From Microvirga antarctica (GTDB lineage: Bacteria > Pseudomonadota > Alphaproteobacteria > Rhizobiales > Beijerinckiaceae): 64,000 nt of DNA. The position numbers and the translations under genes are program-made. Position 1 is the first letter of the stretch. The number at the start of each line of letters is the position of its first letter. Under the pieces are notes generated by a model, which saw only the letters and a program-made list of their open reading frames with translations, did not search any database and was not told the DNA's origin. Below, piece after piece: positions 27,705-36,107 of the stretch. The stretch spans positions 248,001-312,000 of the forward strand of contig NZ_JAGEMM010000005.1 of the NCBI RefSeq assembly GCF_017921815.1. The letters run 5' to 3'.

Positions 27705-28511
27705 GTGACCCGTTTCATCTGCGTTCAATGCGGCACGCAATTCGCCGAGACCGAGACGCCGCCGCTCTCCTGCCCGATCTGCGAGGACGAGCGGCAATAT
27801 GTGCGCTGGTCGGGACAGGACTGGACGAGCCTGTCGGCCCTGCAATCGGCCCATCGGGTCCATTTTACCGAGGAGGACGGCGTCACGGGCATCGGCATGG
27901 CGCCATCCTTCGCCATCGGCCAGCGGGCCCTGATGGTGCAGACGGATTCGGGCGTGATCCTGTGGGATTGCATCGCGCTGATCGACGATGCGGCAAAGGC
28001 CCGGATCGCTCAGGCCGGCGGCCTGCGGGCGATCGCGATCTCGCATCCGCATTACTACACCGCGATGGTGTCCTGGAGCGAAGCGTTCGGGGGCGTACCG
28101 ATCCATCTCCATGCCGACGACCGGCCATGGGTGATGCATCCGGACGAGTCGATCCATTTCTGGTCGGGCGAGACGCAATCCATCGCCCCCGGGATCACCC
28201 TGATCCGCACCGGCGGTCATTTCGAAGGCAGCACCGTGCTGCACGACGCGCACGGGGCGGAGGGACGCGGCGTCCTCTATGCGGGCGACAATCTGCAAGT
28301 CTGCCAGGACCGCCGCTATGTCAGTTTCATGCGCAGCTATCCCAACTACATCCCGCTCAACGCCACCGCCGTGTCGGCCATTGCGGACGCGCTTGCGCAT
28401 TATCCGTTCGAGCGCATCTACGGCGCCTTCGCGCATCGCAATGTCAGCCAGAACGGCAAGGCCGCCATGGCCCGCTCGGTGGCGCGGTATCTCGCGGCGA
28501 TCCGGGCGTAG
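27705..28511 (+). CDS. Zinc-ribbon metallo-beta-lactamase-fold protein
   Basis: A 268-residue protein. Residues 1-27 form a rubredoxin-like knuckle pair (CVQC ... CPIC) and the rest resembles a metallo-beta-lactamase domain. The usual HxHxDH metal motif is altered: SHPHYYTAM keeps two His but has Tyr and Thr where Asp and His are expected. TGGHFEGSTVLH and YAGDNLQ retain later metal-site His/Asp positions. GTG start with GAGGGAG upstream. Placed between fabG and the alcohol dehydrogenase of the lipid A cluster; a thioesterase or hydrolase on acyl intermediates is conceivable but unproven. Confidence 0.85.
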   Translation: MTRFICVQCGTQFAETETPPLSCPICEDERQYVRWSGQDWTSLSALQSAHRVHFTEEDGVTGIGMAPSFAIGQRALMVQTDSGVILWDCIALIDDAAKARIAQAGGLRAIAISHPHYYTAMVSWSEAFGGVPIHLHADDRPWVMHPDESIHFWSGETQSIAPGITLIRTGGHFEGSTVLHDAHGAEGRGVLYAGDNLQVCQDRRYVSFMRSYPNYIPLNATAVSAIADALAHYPFERIYGAFAHRNVSQNGKAAMARSVARYLAAIRA

Positions 28512-28552
28512 GGCCGTGACCGGCGGGGCAGCCCTGCGGGACCGTGACGCTT

Positions 28553-28677
28553 GTCATTCTCCCGCGCGGGCTTTAATCCCGCCGCACAGTTTATGTGTCC
28601 GTCATGGCCGGCTCAATCCGGCCACCCGCGTTGTCGGGCCGTGACAGACGGGGCTCCCGAGGCTTTTCGGGAATGAC
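28553..28677. repeat. Composite palindromic intergenic element, copy 2
   Basis: A 125-bp element bounded by a perfect long-range inverted repeat, GTCATTC (28553-28559) and GAATGAC (28671-28677). Inside are three local hairpins: GCGGG/CCCGC (28566-28570/28578-28582), GGCCGG/CCGGCC (28606-28611/28618-28623) and TCCCGA/TCGGGA (28655-28660/28667-28672). The middle hairpin resembles the element at 2231. It fits a non-autonomous dispersed repeat lying inside the lipid A cluster. Confidence 0.68.
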
Positions 28678-28698
28678 CCCAGGATGGGATCGAACCTC

Positions 28699-29721
28699 AT
28701 GCGCGCTCTTCAGCTTTTCGGCGACCGCGACCTGCGTCTTTCCGAGATGGACGCCCCGCCGCCGCCCGCCGCCGGCGAGGTGCGGGTGCGGGTGCGGGCG
28801 CTGGCGCTCAATTATCTCGACGTCTGGGGTTTTCGCGGCATGGCCTTCGCCAAGCGGAAGATGCCGCAGGCGGTGGGCGTCGAGGCCTCGGGCGAGATCG
28901 CGGCCGTGGGCGAGGGCGTGGCGCGGTTTTCGGTGGGCGATCCGGTCACCATGTACGGGGCCGAGACCTGCGGTCATTGCAAGGCCTGCCGCGAGGGACG
29001 CGACAACCTCTGCGAGAACGTCGCCGGAATCATGGGCTTCCACATCGACGGTTTCGCCCGCGAATACATCAACCGGCCCGAGCGCCTGGTGATTCCGGTG
29101 CCGAAGGGCGTGTCCTTCGAGCAGGCGGCCTGCGCGCCCATCGGCTTCGGCACCGTGCAGCACATGCTGTTCGACAATGCGAAGCTGGAGCCAGGCGAAT
29201 CGATCCTCGTCCATGCGGGCGGGTCGGGCATCGGCACGGCCGCCATCAAGATGGCCAAGGCCATCGGCTGCACCGTCTACACCACCGTCGGCGACGACGA
29301 GAAGGGCGCCAAGGCCAAGGCCCTCGGGGCTGATTTCGTGGTCAATTACCGCACCGAGCGGTTCGAGGGCGAGGTCCGCCGGCTGACCAAGCGCAAGGGC
29401 GTCGACGTGGTGTTCGAGCATGTGGGCGCCGAGACCTGGAACGGCTCGCTGCTCTGCCTCAAGCGCGGCGGGCGGCTGGTCACCTGCGGGTCCACGTCCG
29501 GCGTCTCCACCACCATGAACCTGATGCAGCTCTTCCAGCAGCAATACCGGATCTTCGGGTCGTTCGGCTGCCGCATCGAGAACATCGCCCAGTCCCTCGA
29601 CAAGATGGCGGGCGGCATGAGCCCGGTCATCGATTCGGTGTTCGCGCTGTCCGATTTCGAGAAGGGCCTCGAGCGACTGGAAACCCGCAAGGCCTTCGGC
29701 AAGGTGGTCGTCACGTTCTAG
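28699..29721 (+). CDS. adh2XL: Zinc-binding alcohol dehydrogenase (Adh2XL-like)
   Basis: A 340-residue medium-chain dehydrogenase/reductase. The GroES-like domain holds a structural zinc lobe (CGHCKACREGRDNLC, four Cys) and the Rossmann domain holds HAGGSGIGTAAIKMAK. The rhizobial long-chain lipid A cluster has an alcohol dehydrogenase gene at this place, between fabF1XL and lpxXL; its exact reaction on the acyl chain is not established. An in-frame ATG at 28684 abuts the palindromic element; 28699 gives the family N-terminus MRALQLFGDRDLRL. The 3' end faces a leftward glycosyltransferase gene nine bases away. Confidence 0.9.
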   Translation: MRALQLFGDRDLRLSEMDAPPPPAAGEVRVRVRALALNYLDVWGFRGMAFAKRKMPQAVGVEASGEIAAVGEGVARFSVGDPVTMYGAETCGHCKACREGRDNLCENVAGIMGFHIDGFAREYINRPERLVIPVPKGVSFEQAACAPIGFGTVQHMLFDNAKLEPGESILVHAGGSGIGTAAIKMAKAIGCTVYTTVGDDEKGAKAKALGADFVVNYRTERFEGEVRRLTKRKGVDVVFEHVGAETWNGSLLCLKRGGRLVTCGSTSGVSTTMNLMQLFQQQYRIFGSFGCRIENIAQSLDKMAGGMSPVIDSVFALSDFEKGLERLETRKAFGKVVVTF

Positions 29722-29730
29722 CCGCCGGTC

Positions 29731-30852
29731 TCAGGCCCGCAGCACCGTCTCGATCACCTGCGCGGTCTCCTGCGCGCGGGCGTCCCACGAATGGGAGGCC
29801 GCGATGAGCCGGGCGCCGGAGGCACCCATCTGCCGCGCGGCTTGCGGATCGGCCGCGAGCGTTGCGACCGCGCGGGCGAGCGCTGGCGCATCGCCTGACG
29901 GAATCACCACGCCGCACGCGCCCTCCCGCACGAGATCGGCCATGCCGGGAAAGTCGCTGACGATCACGGGCGTGCCGCAGGCCAGCATCTCGAAGAGCTT
30001 GAGGGGCGTCAGCCCCTGGGCGGCGATGCCGGACGGATCGAGGCTCGGCACGAGGGCTGCGAGCGCCCCGCGAATCAGTCCCGGCAGCTCCGCCTGCGGC
30101 ACCCGGTCGAGGATGGTGACGCGCGCCGGCGCCTCATTGAGGAGCGGTTTGAGGCTGGCATCGACCACCGGTCCCGCGAGCACCAGCTCGACATCCGTTG
30201 GCCATGATTCATCGCGCGCGGCGCGCAGCATGATCTCGACCCCGTGCCAGCGCGTCATGCCGCCGAAAAACACCACATAGGGCTGCGTGCGTCCCGATGA
30301 TGGACCGTCGGGCCTGAACAGGTCCGTATTGGCGCCGTTGCCCACATGGAAGGCCTGCGTGTGGCCGGCCTGGTCGCGCCCCCAGGCGACGAGTTGCGGC
30401 GTCACGGCGATGAGGCCCGAGGCCATGCGGTATTGCGCCTTCTGCATCCATGACAGAATGCCTTTCAGGCGTGCAAAGCGCGGATGGGTGACGAAAGCCT
30501 CGGCATAGAGGCCGTTGATCTCGTGAAGGGTCGGCTTTCCCGCCAGCCGCGCCGCGAGCGCGATCGGGAACGCGGCGAAATGCGAGCGGACATACACGAG
30601 ATCGGCCCGCCGCATCCGCCACAAGGAACCGGCGATGATGTCCGCATAGCGTTTCAGCTGGCCGACGAGACCCGAGCGCGCCGTCCCCTGTTCGGCCTGC
30701 AGGTCGATGACGTAGCCGCGCCGCTCGAGACCGCGACAGATCTCCAGCACGTGCGTGGCCGCCGCACTTCCGGGAATGATGCGTTCGCAGCAGACATAGA
30801 GGATGCGGGGCGATGACAGGGGATTGTGACCTTTGCGGAGAGGGCGCGGCAT
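29731..30852 (-). CDS. GT4-type glycosyltransferase
   Basis: A 373-residue retaining glycosyltransferase with two Rossmann-like domains. The N-terminal part begins PRILYVCCERIIPGSAAATHV. The C-terminal domain has the family-4 EX7E-like donor region (GIAAQGLTPLKLFEMLACGTPVIVSD). Likely cytoplasmic-face sugar transfer to a lipid or surface glycan. The start is uncertain: ATG 30852 or 30873, neither with a clear ribosome site. It is divergent from the next glycosyltransferase gene with about 90 bases between, and both interrupt the otherwise rightward lipid A cluster. Confidence 0.88.
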   Translation of the reverse strand: MPRPLRKGHNPLSSPRILYVCCERIIPGSAAATHVLEICRGLERRGYVIDLQAEQGTARSGLVGQLKRYADIIAGSLWRMRRADLVYVRSHFAAFPIALAARLAGKPTLHEINGLYAEAFVTHPRFARLKGILSWMQKAQYRMASGLIAVTPQLVAWGRDQAGHTQAFHVGNGANTDLFRPDGPSSGRTQPYVVFFGGMTRWHGVEIMLRAARDESWPTDVELVLAGPVVDASLKPLLNEAPARVTILDRVPQAELPGLIRGALAALVPSLDPSGIAAQGLTPLKLFEMLACGTPVIVSDFPGMADLVREGACGVVIPSGDAPALARAVATLAADPQAARQMGASGARLIAASHSWDARAQETAQVIETVLRA

Positions 30853-30942
30853 GGGGCGTTCTAGCGATGGCATCGCGCGGGGTCGAGGACTTCCTTGCCG
30901 TGCTGGACAATGTATCCCTTGCAGTCTATCGCGTTGCGTCTG

Positions 30943-32112
30943 ATGCGTGTCGCGATCGTCGATCTCCACCTTCTGGCCAGTGATTCCCGTGTCCTGCGCA
31001 CCGCCGAGACCCTGCGGCGGGCGGGCCATGAGGTTTTGCTCGTGGGTTACGGACCGGCTCCGGCCGGCGCCGCCTACGACGTCACCCTGCTGCCGGATCT
31101 GCCGTCCCCCTTTGCCATCCGGGCCGGCATCCTCCTGCGCCAGGCGCCGGCCAATCTGCTGCCGGGAAGCGCGCACGCGCTTTACTGGCTTCATCAAGGC
31201 CGCCGCCGCGCCCGCGACATCCTGCGGGCCTTCCGGCCGGACGCGGTTCATGCCAACGACTGGAACACGCTGCCCATCGCACTGGACGCCAAGGCGCAAT
31301 GCGGCGCGCGGGTCGTCTACGACACCCACGAAATGGCCATCGCCGAATACGAGCACAGCCTCAAATGGCGTCTGGCCGCACTGGCCCACGTGAAGGCGAT
31401 CGAGGGCAAGGGCATCCGGCAGGCCGATGCGGTGATCGCGGTCAGCCCCGGCATTGCCGAGGCCCTGGTCGAGGCCTATCCGGGTCTTCCCCGGCCGCTC
31501 CTCCTGCGCAACGTCCCGGATGCCGCCCCGATGGCGTTCCGGCCGGTGGGCGAGACCGTCGAGGTGCTGTTTCACGGGTTGCTGCGCGACAATCGGGGCC
31601 TCGAGGCGATCCTCGATTCGGTGCCCCTGTGGCGCGACGACTTTCGCCTCACCCTGCGCGGCTCGGCCGCCATCGGCTACCTCGACAGCCTGAAGGCCCG
31701 CACCGAGGCCCTCGGCATCGGCGGGCGGGTGCGGTTCGAGCCGGCGGTGCCGCCCCGCGATGTGGTGCTGGCGGCGGCCCGGTCGGATGTGGGGCTGTGC
31801 CTCCTGCCTGATTCGAGCCGTCACAATCGCTTCGCGCTGCCCAACAAGCTGTTCGAATATCTGGCCGCGGGCCTGGCCGTCATCACTTCGCCCCTGCCCG
31901 ACATGGCCGAGATCGTGCGCCGCTACGCATGCGGTCAGTTCGCGCCGGTCGATCCGAGCGCCATCGCTGGCGTCATCAACGGCCTCGACCGCACCCGCAT
32001 CGAGGCGATGAAACGCCAGTCCCTGAAGGCCGCGCGCGATCTCAGCTGGGAGACCGAGAGCGAAGTGCTGGTCTCTCTCTATGACGGCCTGTCGCGGCAG
32101 ACCCGCACTTGA
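30943..32112 (+). CDS. GT4-type glycosyltransferase
   Basis: A 389-residue glycosyltransferase: N-terminal MRVAIVDLHLLASDSRVLRTAETL (the D-x-R-V motif of family-4 enzymes that act early on surface glycans), VHANDWNTLP, VYDTHEMA, and a C-terminal donor-site region LPNKLFEYLAAGLAVITSPLPDM. The start at 30943 is preferred over 30895 because it gives the family N-terminus. Upstream of lpxXL on the same strand. With its divergent neighbour it may decorate lipopolysaccharide or another envelope glycolipid; acceptor and sugar are unknown. Confidence 0.9.
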   Translation: MRVAIVDLHLLASDSRVLRTAETLRRAGHEVLLVGYGPAPAGAAYDVTLLPDLPSPFAIRAGILLRQAPANLLPGSAHALYWLHQGRRRARDILRAFRPDAVHANDWNTLPIALDAKAQCGARVVYDTHEMAIAEYEHSLKWRLAALAHVKAIEGKGIRQADAVIAVSPGIAEALVEAYPGLPRPLLLRNVPDAAPMAFRPVGETVEVLFHGLLRDNRGLEAILDSVPLWRDDFRLTLRGSAAIGYLDSLKARTEALGIGGRVRFEPAVPPRDVVLAAARSDVGLCLLPDSSRHNRFALPNKLFEYLAAGLAVITSPLPDMAEIVRRYACGQFAPVDPSAIAGVINGLDRTRIEAMKRQSLKAARDLSWETESEVLVSLYDGLSRQTRT

Positions 32113-32200
32113 CGAAACCCTCCTCTGTGGGGGAACACCGCTACCAGTGCCGGCGACGCGCCGCGCTTCCGCATCATCGCCAGAACGCCAGGACGGATTC

Positions 32201-33154
32201 GTGGTTCACCAGCACAAACGACGCGGCCTTGTCTCGCGACTGACCGAGCAGGTCATGGTCGCCATCGTGCGCAGCGTCTTCGCCTTCGCGCGCGCGCTTG
32301 GTCCCGAGCGATCAGGCGGCCTGGGCGCCGCCATCGCAAGGCGGATCGGCCCGCTTCTGCCCGCCCATCGGACGGCGATCGCCAATCTGAAGGCCGTCTA
32401 TCCGGATAAGCCCGAGCCCGAGATCAAAGCCATTGCCCGGGGAGCCTGGGACAATCTCGGTCGCGTCGGCGGCGAGTACCCGCATCTTGGAACCCTGTTC
32501 GATTTCGACCCGGACGGGGTCGTGCCGGGGCGGACCGAGGTGGACGGCATCGAGCATTTCCTGTCGCTTCGCGACGACGGCAAGCCCGGCATCATCTTCT
32601 CGGCCCATCTCGGCAACTGGGAGCTTCCGGCGATCTGCGCCGCCCGTTTCGGGCTCGACGCCACGGCGGTGTTCCGCGCGCCCAACGATCCTGCCATCGC
32701 CCGTGTGCTCCACGAGATCCGCTCCGGCACGATGGGAGGGCTGGAGGCAGCCCGCCAGGGCGCGGCCTTCGCCATGCAGGGTGCGCTGGAACGGGGCGGC
32801 CATCTCGGCATGCTGATCGATCAGCATTTTACCCGCGGGGTCATCGTCGATTTCATGGGTCGGCCGGCTTTGGTCAATCCGATCCTGGGGAAATTCGCCA
32901 GGCGATTCGATTGTCCGGTCCACGGCGTGCGGGTGATCCGCCTGCCCAACCACCGCTTCCGCCTGCAACTCACTCCGGCCCTCGATCTGCCCCGCGACCC
33001 GGACGGCCAAGTCAACGTGCAGGGGGCCATGCAGGCGATGACGAGTGTCGTCGAGAGCTGGGTCCGCGAGAACCCGTCGCAATGGCTCTGGATGCACCGG
33101 CGCTGGCGGGTGCCGAGGGCGACGCCGAGCGCTGGCGGGATGCCCTCAAGCTAA
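32201..33154 (+). CDS. lpxXL: Lipid A long-chain acyltransferase LpxXL
   Basis: Member of the LpxL/HtrB late acyltransferase family. The 317-residue protein carries the H-x4-E catalytic motif H136-L-G-N-W-E141 in FSAHLGNWELP, then AVFRAPNDP and the LIDQHFTRGVIVDFMGRPA segment. By synteny with acpXL it transfers the very long hydroxylated chain from AcpXL to lipid A at the inner membrane. GTG 32201 is chosen because AGGA lies seven bases upstream and family N-termini begin here; an in-frame ATG at 32081 would overlap the glycosyltransferase gene by 32 bases. Confidence 0.93.
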   Translation: MVHQHKRRGLVSRLTEQVMVAIVRSVFAFARALGPERSGGLGAAIARRIGPLLPAHRTAIANLKAVYPDKPEPEIKAIARGAWDNLGRVGGEYPHLGTLFDFDPDGVVPGRTEVDGIEHFLSLRDDGKPGIIFSAHLGNWELPAICAARFGLDATAVFRAPNDPAIARVLHEIRSGTMGGLEAARQGAAFAMQGALERGGHLGMLIDQHFTRGVIVDFMGRPALVNPILGKFARRFDCPVHGVRVIRLPNHRFRLQLTPALDLPRDPDGQVNVQGAMQAMTSVVESWVRENPSQWLWMHRRWRVPRATPSAGGMPSS

Positions 33155-33180
33155 CGTGAGTTCCCCTCCGGGGTGATTTC

Positions 33181-33936
33181 GTGTTCCATGCCGCCATCAT
33201 GGTCTCACGTCTAACCCTGTCCGCGGTCGCCATCGGCCTCGTCTGTCTCATTCGGCCCGCCTCGGCGGAGCCTCCCCGGGCCGTCGTGGAGCTGTTTACC
33301 AGCCAGGGCTGCTCGTCCTGTCCGCCCGCCGACGCGGTGCTGGCGGATCTCGCCCGCCAGCCGGACATCATCGCCCTCTCGTTCTCGGTGGATTACTGGG
33401 ACTATCTCGGCTGGAAGGACACGCTGGCGCATGCGGCCTTCACGGCCCGGCAGAAGGCCTACGCCCAGTCGCGCAGCGACCGGCAGGTTTACACGCCACA
33501 GATGATCGTCAACGGCACCAAGCCGTGCATCGGCTCCGACCGGGCGCGGGTCGAGGCCTCCATCAAGGCGACGAGCACCGGCGGCGGGCCGCTGCCGGTC
33601 GACATGGAGATCTCCGAGGCGAACGGGACGTTGACCATTTCGGTCAAGGATACCCCTCAGACGATCACCCGGGTGGCGGAACTCTGGGTGCTGCCGGTGT
33701 CGCGCTCCCAGACGGTGCAGATCGGCCGGGGCGAAAATCGCGGCCGCACGGTTTCCTATGCCAATGTGGTGCGGGGCATGACACGGGTGGGCGAATGGCG
33801 GGGCGGCGCGTCGCGCTACCAGGTGTCTCTCGACGCTGCCCGCGGCAAGGGCGACGGTTACGTGGTGCTGCTCCAGACGGTCGATGAAGCAACTCCCGGC
33901 GCGATCCTCGGGGCAGCCAAGAGCAAGGGCCTCTGA
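33181..33936 (+). CDS. Exported thioredoxin-like DUF1223 protein
   Basis: A 251-residue DUF1223 protein. It has a signal peptide (about residues 7-29 ending RPASAEP) and a thioredoxin-like fold with VELFTSQGCSSCPPADAVL, whose CSSC may be redox-active, then YTPQMIVNG. The family is periplasmic and of unknown function. GTG 33181 has GGGGTG upstream; ATG 33199 is an alternative that leaves the signal intact. It ends four bases from the convergent TPM gene. Confidence 0.88.
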   Translation: MFHAAIMVSRLTLSAVAIGLVCLIRPASAEPPRAVVELFTSQGCSSCPPADAVLADLARQPDIIALSFSVDYWDYLGWKDTLAHAAFTARQKAYAQSRSDRQVYTPQMIVNGTKPCIGSDRARVEASIKATSTGGGPLPVDMEISEANGTLTISVKDTPQTITRVAELWVLPVSRSQTVQIGRGENRGRTVSYANVVRGMTRVGEWRGGASRYQVSLDAARGKGDGYVVLLQTVDEATPGAILGAAKSKGL

Positions 33937-33940
33937 CGCC

Positions 33941-34549
33941 CTAGAGAATGATGACCTTGTTGGGCAGTTCGTCCGTGTCGTCGAACCGGGCGGGCGCGTG
34001 GATGGCCAGAATCGCCCCCACGTCCCGCACCGCCGTCATCAGGCCCGCGGCTGGATCGCCCGCCTTGATGGTGTCGACGAGGCTCGCGACGATGCCGCTC
34101 CAGGCCTCCTGTCCGACCCGCTCGGCAATGCCCGTATCGACAAGAATTTCCGCATAGCGCTCGGCGCGCGCCACATAGATCAGGACGCCCGAGCGATGGC
34201 GGGTTCGCGTCAGGCCGTGGTCGACGAATTCATGCGCGGCCGCCTCATGGGCGCGTGCGCGCATCACCGCAGCGGGCACCAGTTTTCCGCGCAAGAACGG
34301 GGCGGAGAGCAGCAGGGTCAGGGCCAGGGCGCCAAAGCCCTGGATGAGCACGATGGTGGCGGTGCCCAGTTGCGTCAGCCAGATCAGGGGCCAGGGCAGG
34401 ACGAGGGCTGCAAGGAGCGCCCACAGGATCGGAAAGAGATGGTAGGTGTCCGCCCGGCTCGCCACCACGAGGACGATCTCGCCGTCGGTCTCGGCTTCGA
34501 CCTCGCGAATGGCGAGCGCGATCCTGTCCTGCTCTTCGGCCGAGATCAT
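33941..34549 (-). CDS. TPM-domain membrane protein
   Basis: A 202-residue protein with a TPM domain (TLP18.3/Psb32/MOLO-1): EVEAETDGEIVLVVASRAD, two central transmembrane segments (about residues 40-85) and the C-terminal RSGVLIYVARAERYAEILVDTGI. It is the third gene of a lemA, YgcG-like, TPM operon on the minus strand, with only two bases between it and the previous stop. Role unknown; the operon type is widespread and tied to envelope maintenance. Confidence 0.9.
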   Translation of the reverse strand: MISAEEQDRIALAIREVEAETDGEIVLVVASRADTYHLFPILWALLAALVLPWPLIWLTQLGTATIVLIQGFGALALTLLLSAPFLRGKLVPAAVMRARAHEAAAHEFVDHGLTRTRHRSGVLIYVARAERYAEILVDTGIAERVGQEAWSGIVASLVDTIKAGDPAAGLMTAVRDVGAILAIHAPARFDDTDELPNKVIIL

Positions 34550-34551
34550 GC

Positions 34552-35361
34552 CTACCAACTCCCCGATGCGCCGCCGCCACCGGAGGAGCCGCCGCCGCCT
34601 GAAAATCCGCCGCCGCCTCCCCCGCCTCCCCCACCAAATCCGCCGCCCCAGCCGCCTCCGCCGAGCACGGAGCCGGTGGTGATCCAGCGGCCGTCCCGGG
34701 TGCGGTGGCGCTGGGCGCCGAGCCCGCTCCGCATCGACCGGATGATGATGAAGATCACGATGCCGAGCACGAGCAGATGCATCAGCGAGATCGGCATGGA
34801 TTTGTCGTCGCTGCGGATGTCGGCGCGGCGCTGCCATTCCTCGGCGTCGCCGGTGAGGATTGAGAGCATCCCGTCAACGCCTGCCCCGATGCCGGCGGCA
34901 AAATCGCCCTTCTGGAATTGCGGCGTGATGGCGGTGGCGATGATGACGCGCGAGAGCGCATCCGTCAGCGCTCCTTCGAGGCCGTAGCCGACCTCGATCC
35001 TGACCTTGCGATCATTGGGGGCCACCAGCAGGAGCGCGCCGTTGTTCTTCTGCTTCTGGCCGATCTGCCATTGGCGGAAGAGCCGGTTGGCATAATCCTC
35101 GATGGCATAGCCCTCGAGCGACTGGATCGTGGCCACCACCACCTGGTCGGTGGTCTTGTCCTCGAAAGCCTTGAGCTTTGCCTCGAGCGCCGCCCTGTCG
35201 TCGGGCTTGAGGATGTTGGCGGCATCGACGACGCGCCCGCTCAGCGCCGGGAACGTCTGGGCAAAAGCTGCCGTTGGCAGGAGGGCGAGGGCGGCCACAA
35301 GCAGCAGGGCGCGAAGCGCCCCGCGATGGCCGAAGAAGCCCGCGGCCGTCATCGCCCGCAT
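34552..35361 (-). CDS. YgcG-type TPM-domain protein with glycine-rich tail
   Basis: A 269-residue protein: signal peptide (LLLVAALALLPTAAFAQ), TPM domain (FPALSGRVVDAANILKPDD to about residue 170), one transmembrane segment (LLVLGIVIFIIIRSM) and a very glycine-rich C-terminal tail of about 45 residues. This is the standard YgcG layout, and it lies one base after lemA. The TPM domain should lie outside the inner membrane. The low-complexity tail is typical of the family, not a sign of damage. Confidence 0.93.
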   Translation of the reverse strand: MRAMTAAGFFGHRGALRALLLVAALALLPTAAFAQTFPALSGRVVDAANILKPDDRAALEAKLKAFEDKTTDQVVVATIQSLEGYAIEDYANRLFRQWQIGQKQKNNGALLLVAPNDRKVRIEVGYGLEGALTDALSRVIIATAITPQFQKGDFAAGIGAGVDGMLSILTGDAEEWQRRADIRSDDKSMPISLMHLLVLGIVIFIIIRSMRSGLGAQRHRTRDGRWITTGSVLGGGGWGGGFGGGGGGGGGGFSGGGGSSGGGGASGSW

Positions 35362-35362
35362 G

Positions 35363-35968
35363 CTAGAACTTCACGGCCGGCGGTCGATCCGATCCGGCCA
35401 CCGCCGCAAAGGTCTCCATGGGCTTGGCCTGCGGATACAGAATGGCCGCGATCCAGCGCCCGGGAATGGTGCGCAACTCCGTGTTGTAGGCGCGGACCGT
35501 CTCGATGTAGTCGCGGCGGGCGACCGCGATGCGGTTCTCGGTGCCCTCAAGCTGGGATTGCAGGGCGAGGAAATTCGCGTTCGACTTCAGCTCGGGATAG
35601 CGCTCGACGGTGACGAGCAGGCGGCCCAGCGCGCCGGAGAGCTGGTTCTGGGCCTCCTGAAACTGACGGAATTTTTCCGGATCGGTGATCGTCGAGGCGT
35701 CGACCTTGACGGCGCTCGCCTTGGCCCTGGCCTCGGTCACCTGGATCAAAACCTCGCGCTCCTGCTGGGCGAAGCCCTTGACGGTCTCGACCAGGTTGGG
35801 AATGAGGTCGGCGCGCCGCTGATACTGGTTCTGGACCTCGCTCCAGGACGATTTGGCCTGCTCCTCCAGGGTCGGAACATTGTTGATACCGCAGGCCGAC
35901 AGGCCGAAGGCCAGGATCAGCCCCGTGAGCGCCACGCGAACCCGGTTGGACAGTGCCATCGCCATCAT
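35363..35968 (-). CDS. lemA: LemA family lipoprotein
   Basis: A 201-residue coiled, mainly helical LemA protein with a lipobox LSAC (Cys26), so probably anchored to the outer face of the inner membrane. The core shows NQYQRRADLIPNLVETVKGFAQQE and NTELRTIPGRWIA, both hallmarks. It is first in the lemA, YgcG-like, TPM operon. Function is unclear; the family name derives from a Listeria antigen. Confidence 0.95.
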   Translation of the reverse strand: MMAMALSNRVRVALTGLILAFGLSACGINNVPTLEEQAKSSWSEVQNQYQRRADLIPNLVETVKGFAQQEREVLIQVTEARAKASAVKVDASTITDPEKFRQFQEAQNQLSGALGRLLVTVERYPELKSNANFLALQSQLEGTENRIAVARRDYIETVRAYNTELRTIPGRWIAAILYPQAKPMETFAAVAGSDRPPAVKF

Positions 35969-36107
35969 GTGTTTTTGACTTTCGAATCGGTGTTACCGCG
36001 ACAGGCTTCACAAATGGGCCAATCGGAGCCGTTCAACAAGTCGCTTCTCGCTGGCGCGGGCCTGGTGATTCGGGCATCATCCGGCAACATCGTCACAGAG
36101 GTTGCCC

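Noticed and set aside
30853..31824. N-terminal extension of the leftward glycosyltransferase to 31824
   Set aside because: It lies antisense to the divergent glycosyltransferase gene and has no family similarity; the true protein starts near 30852.
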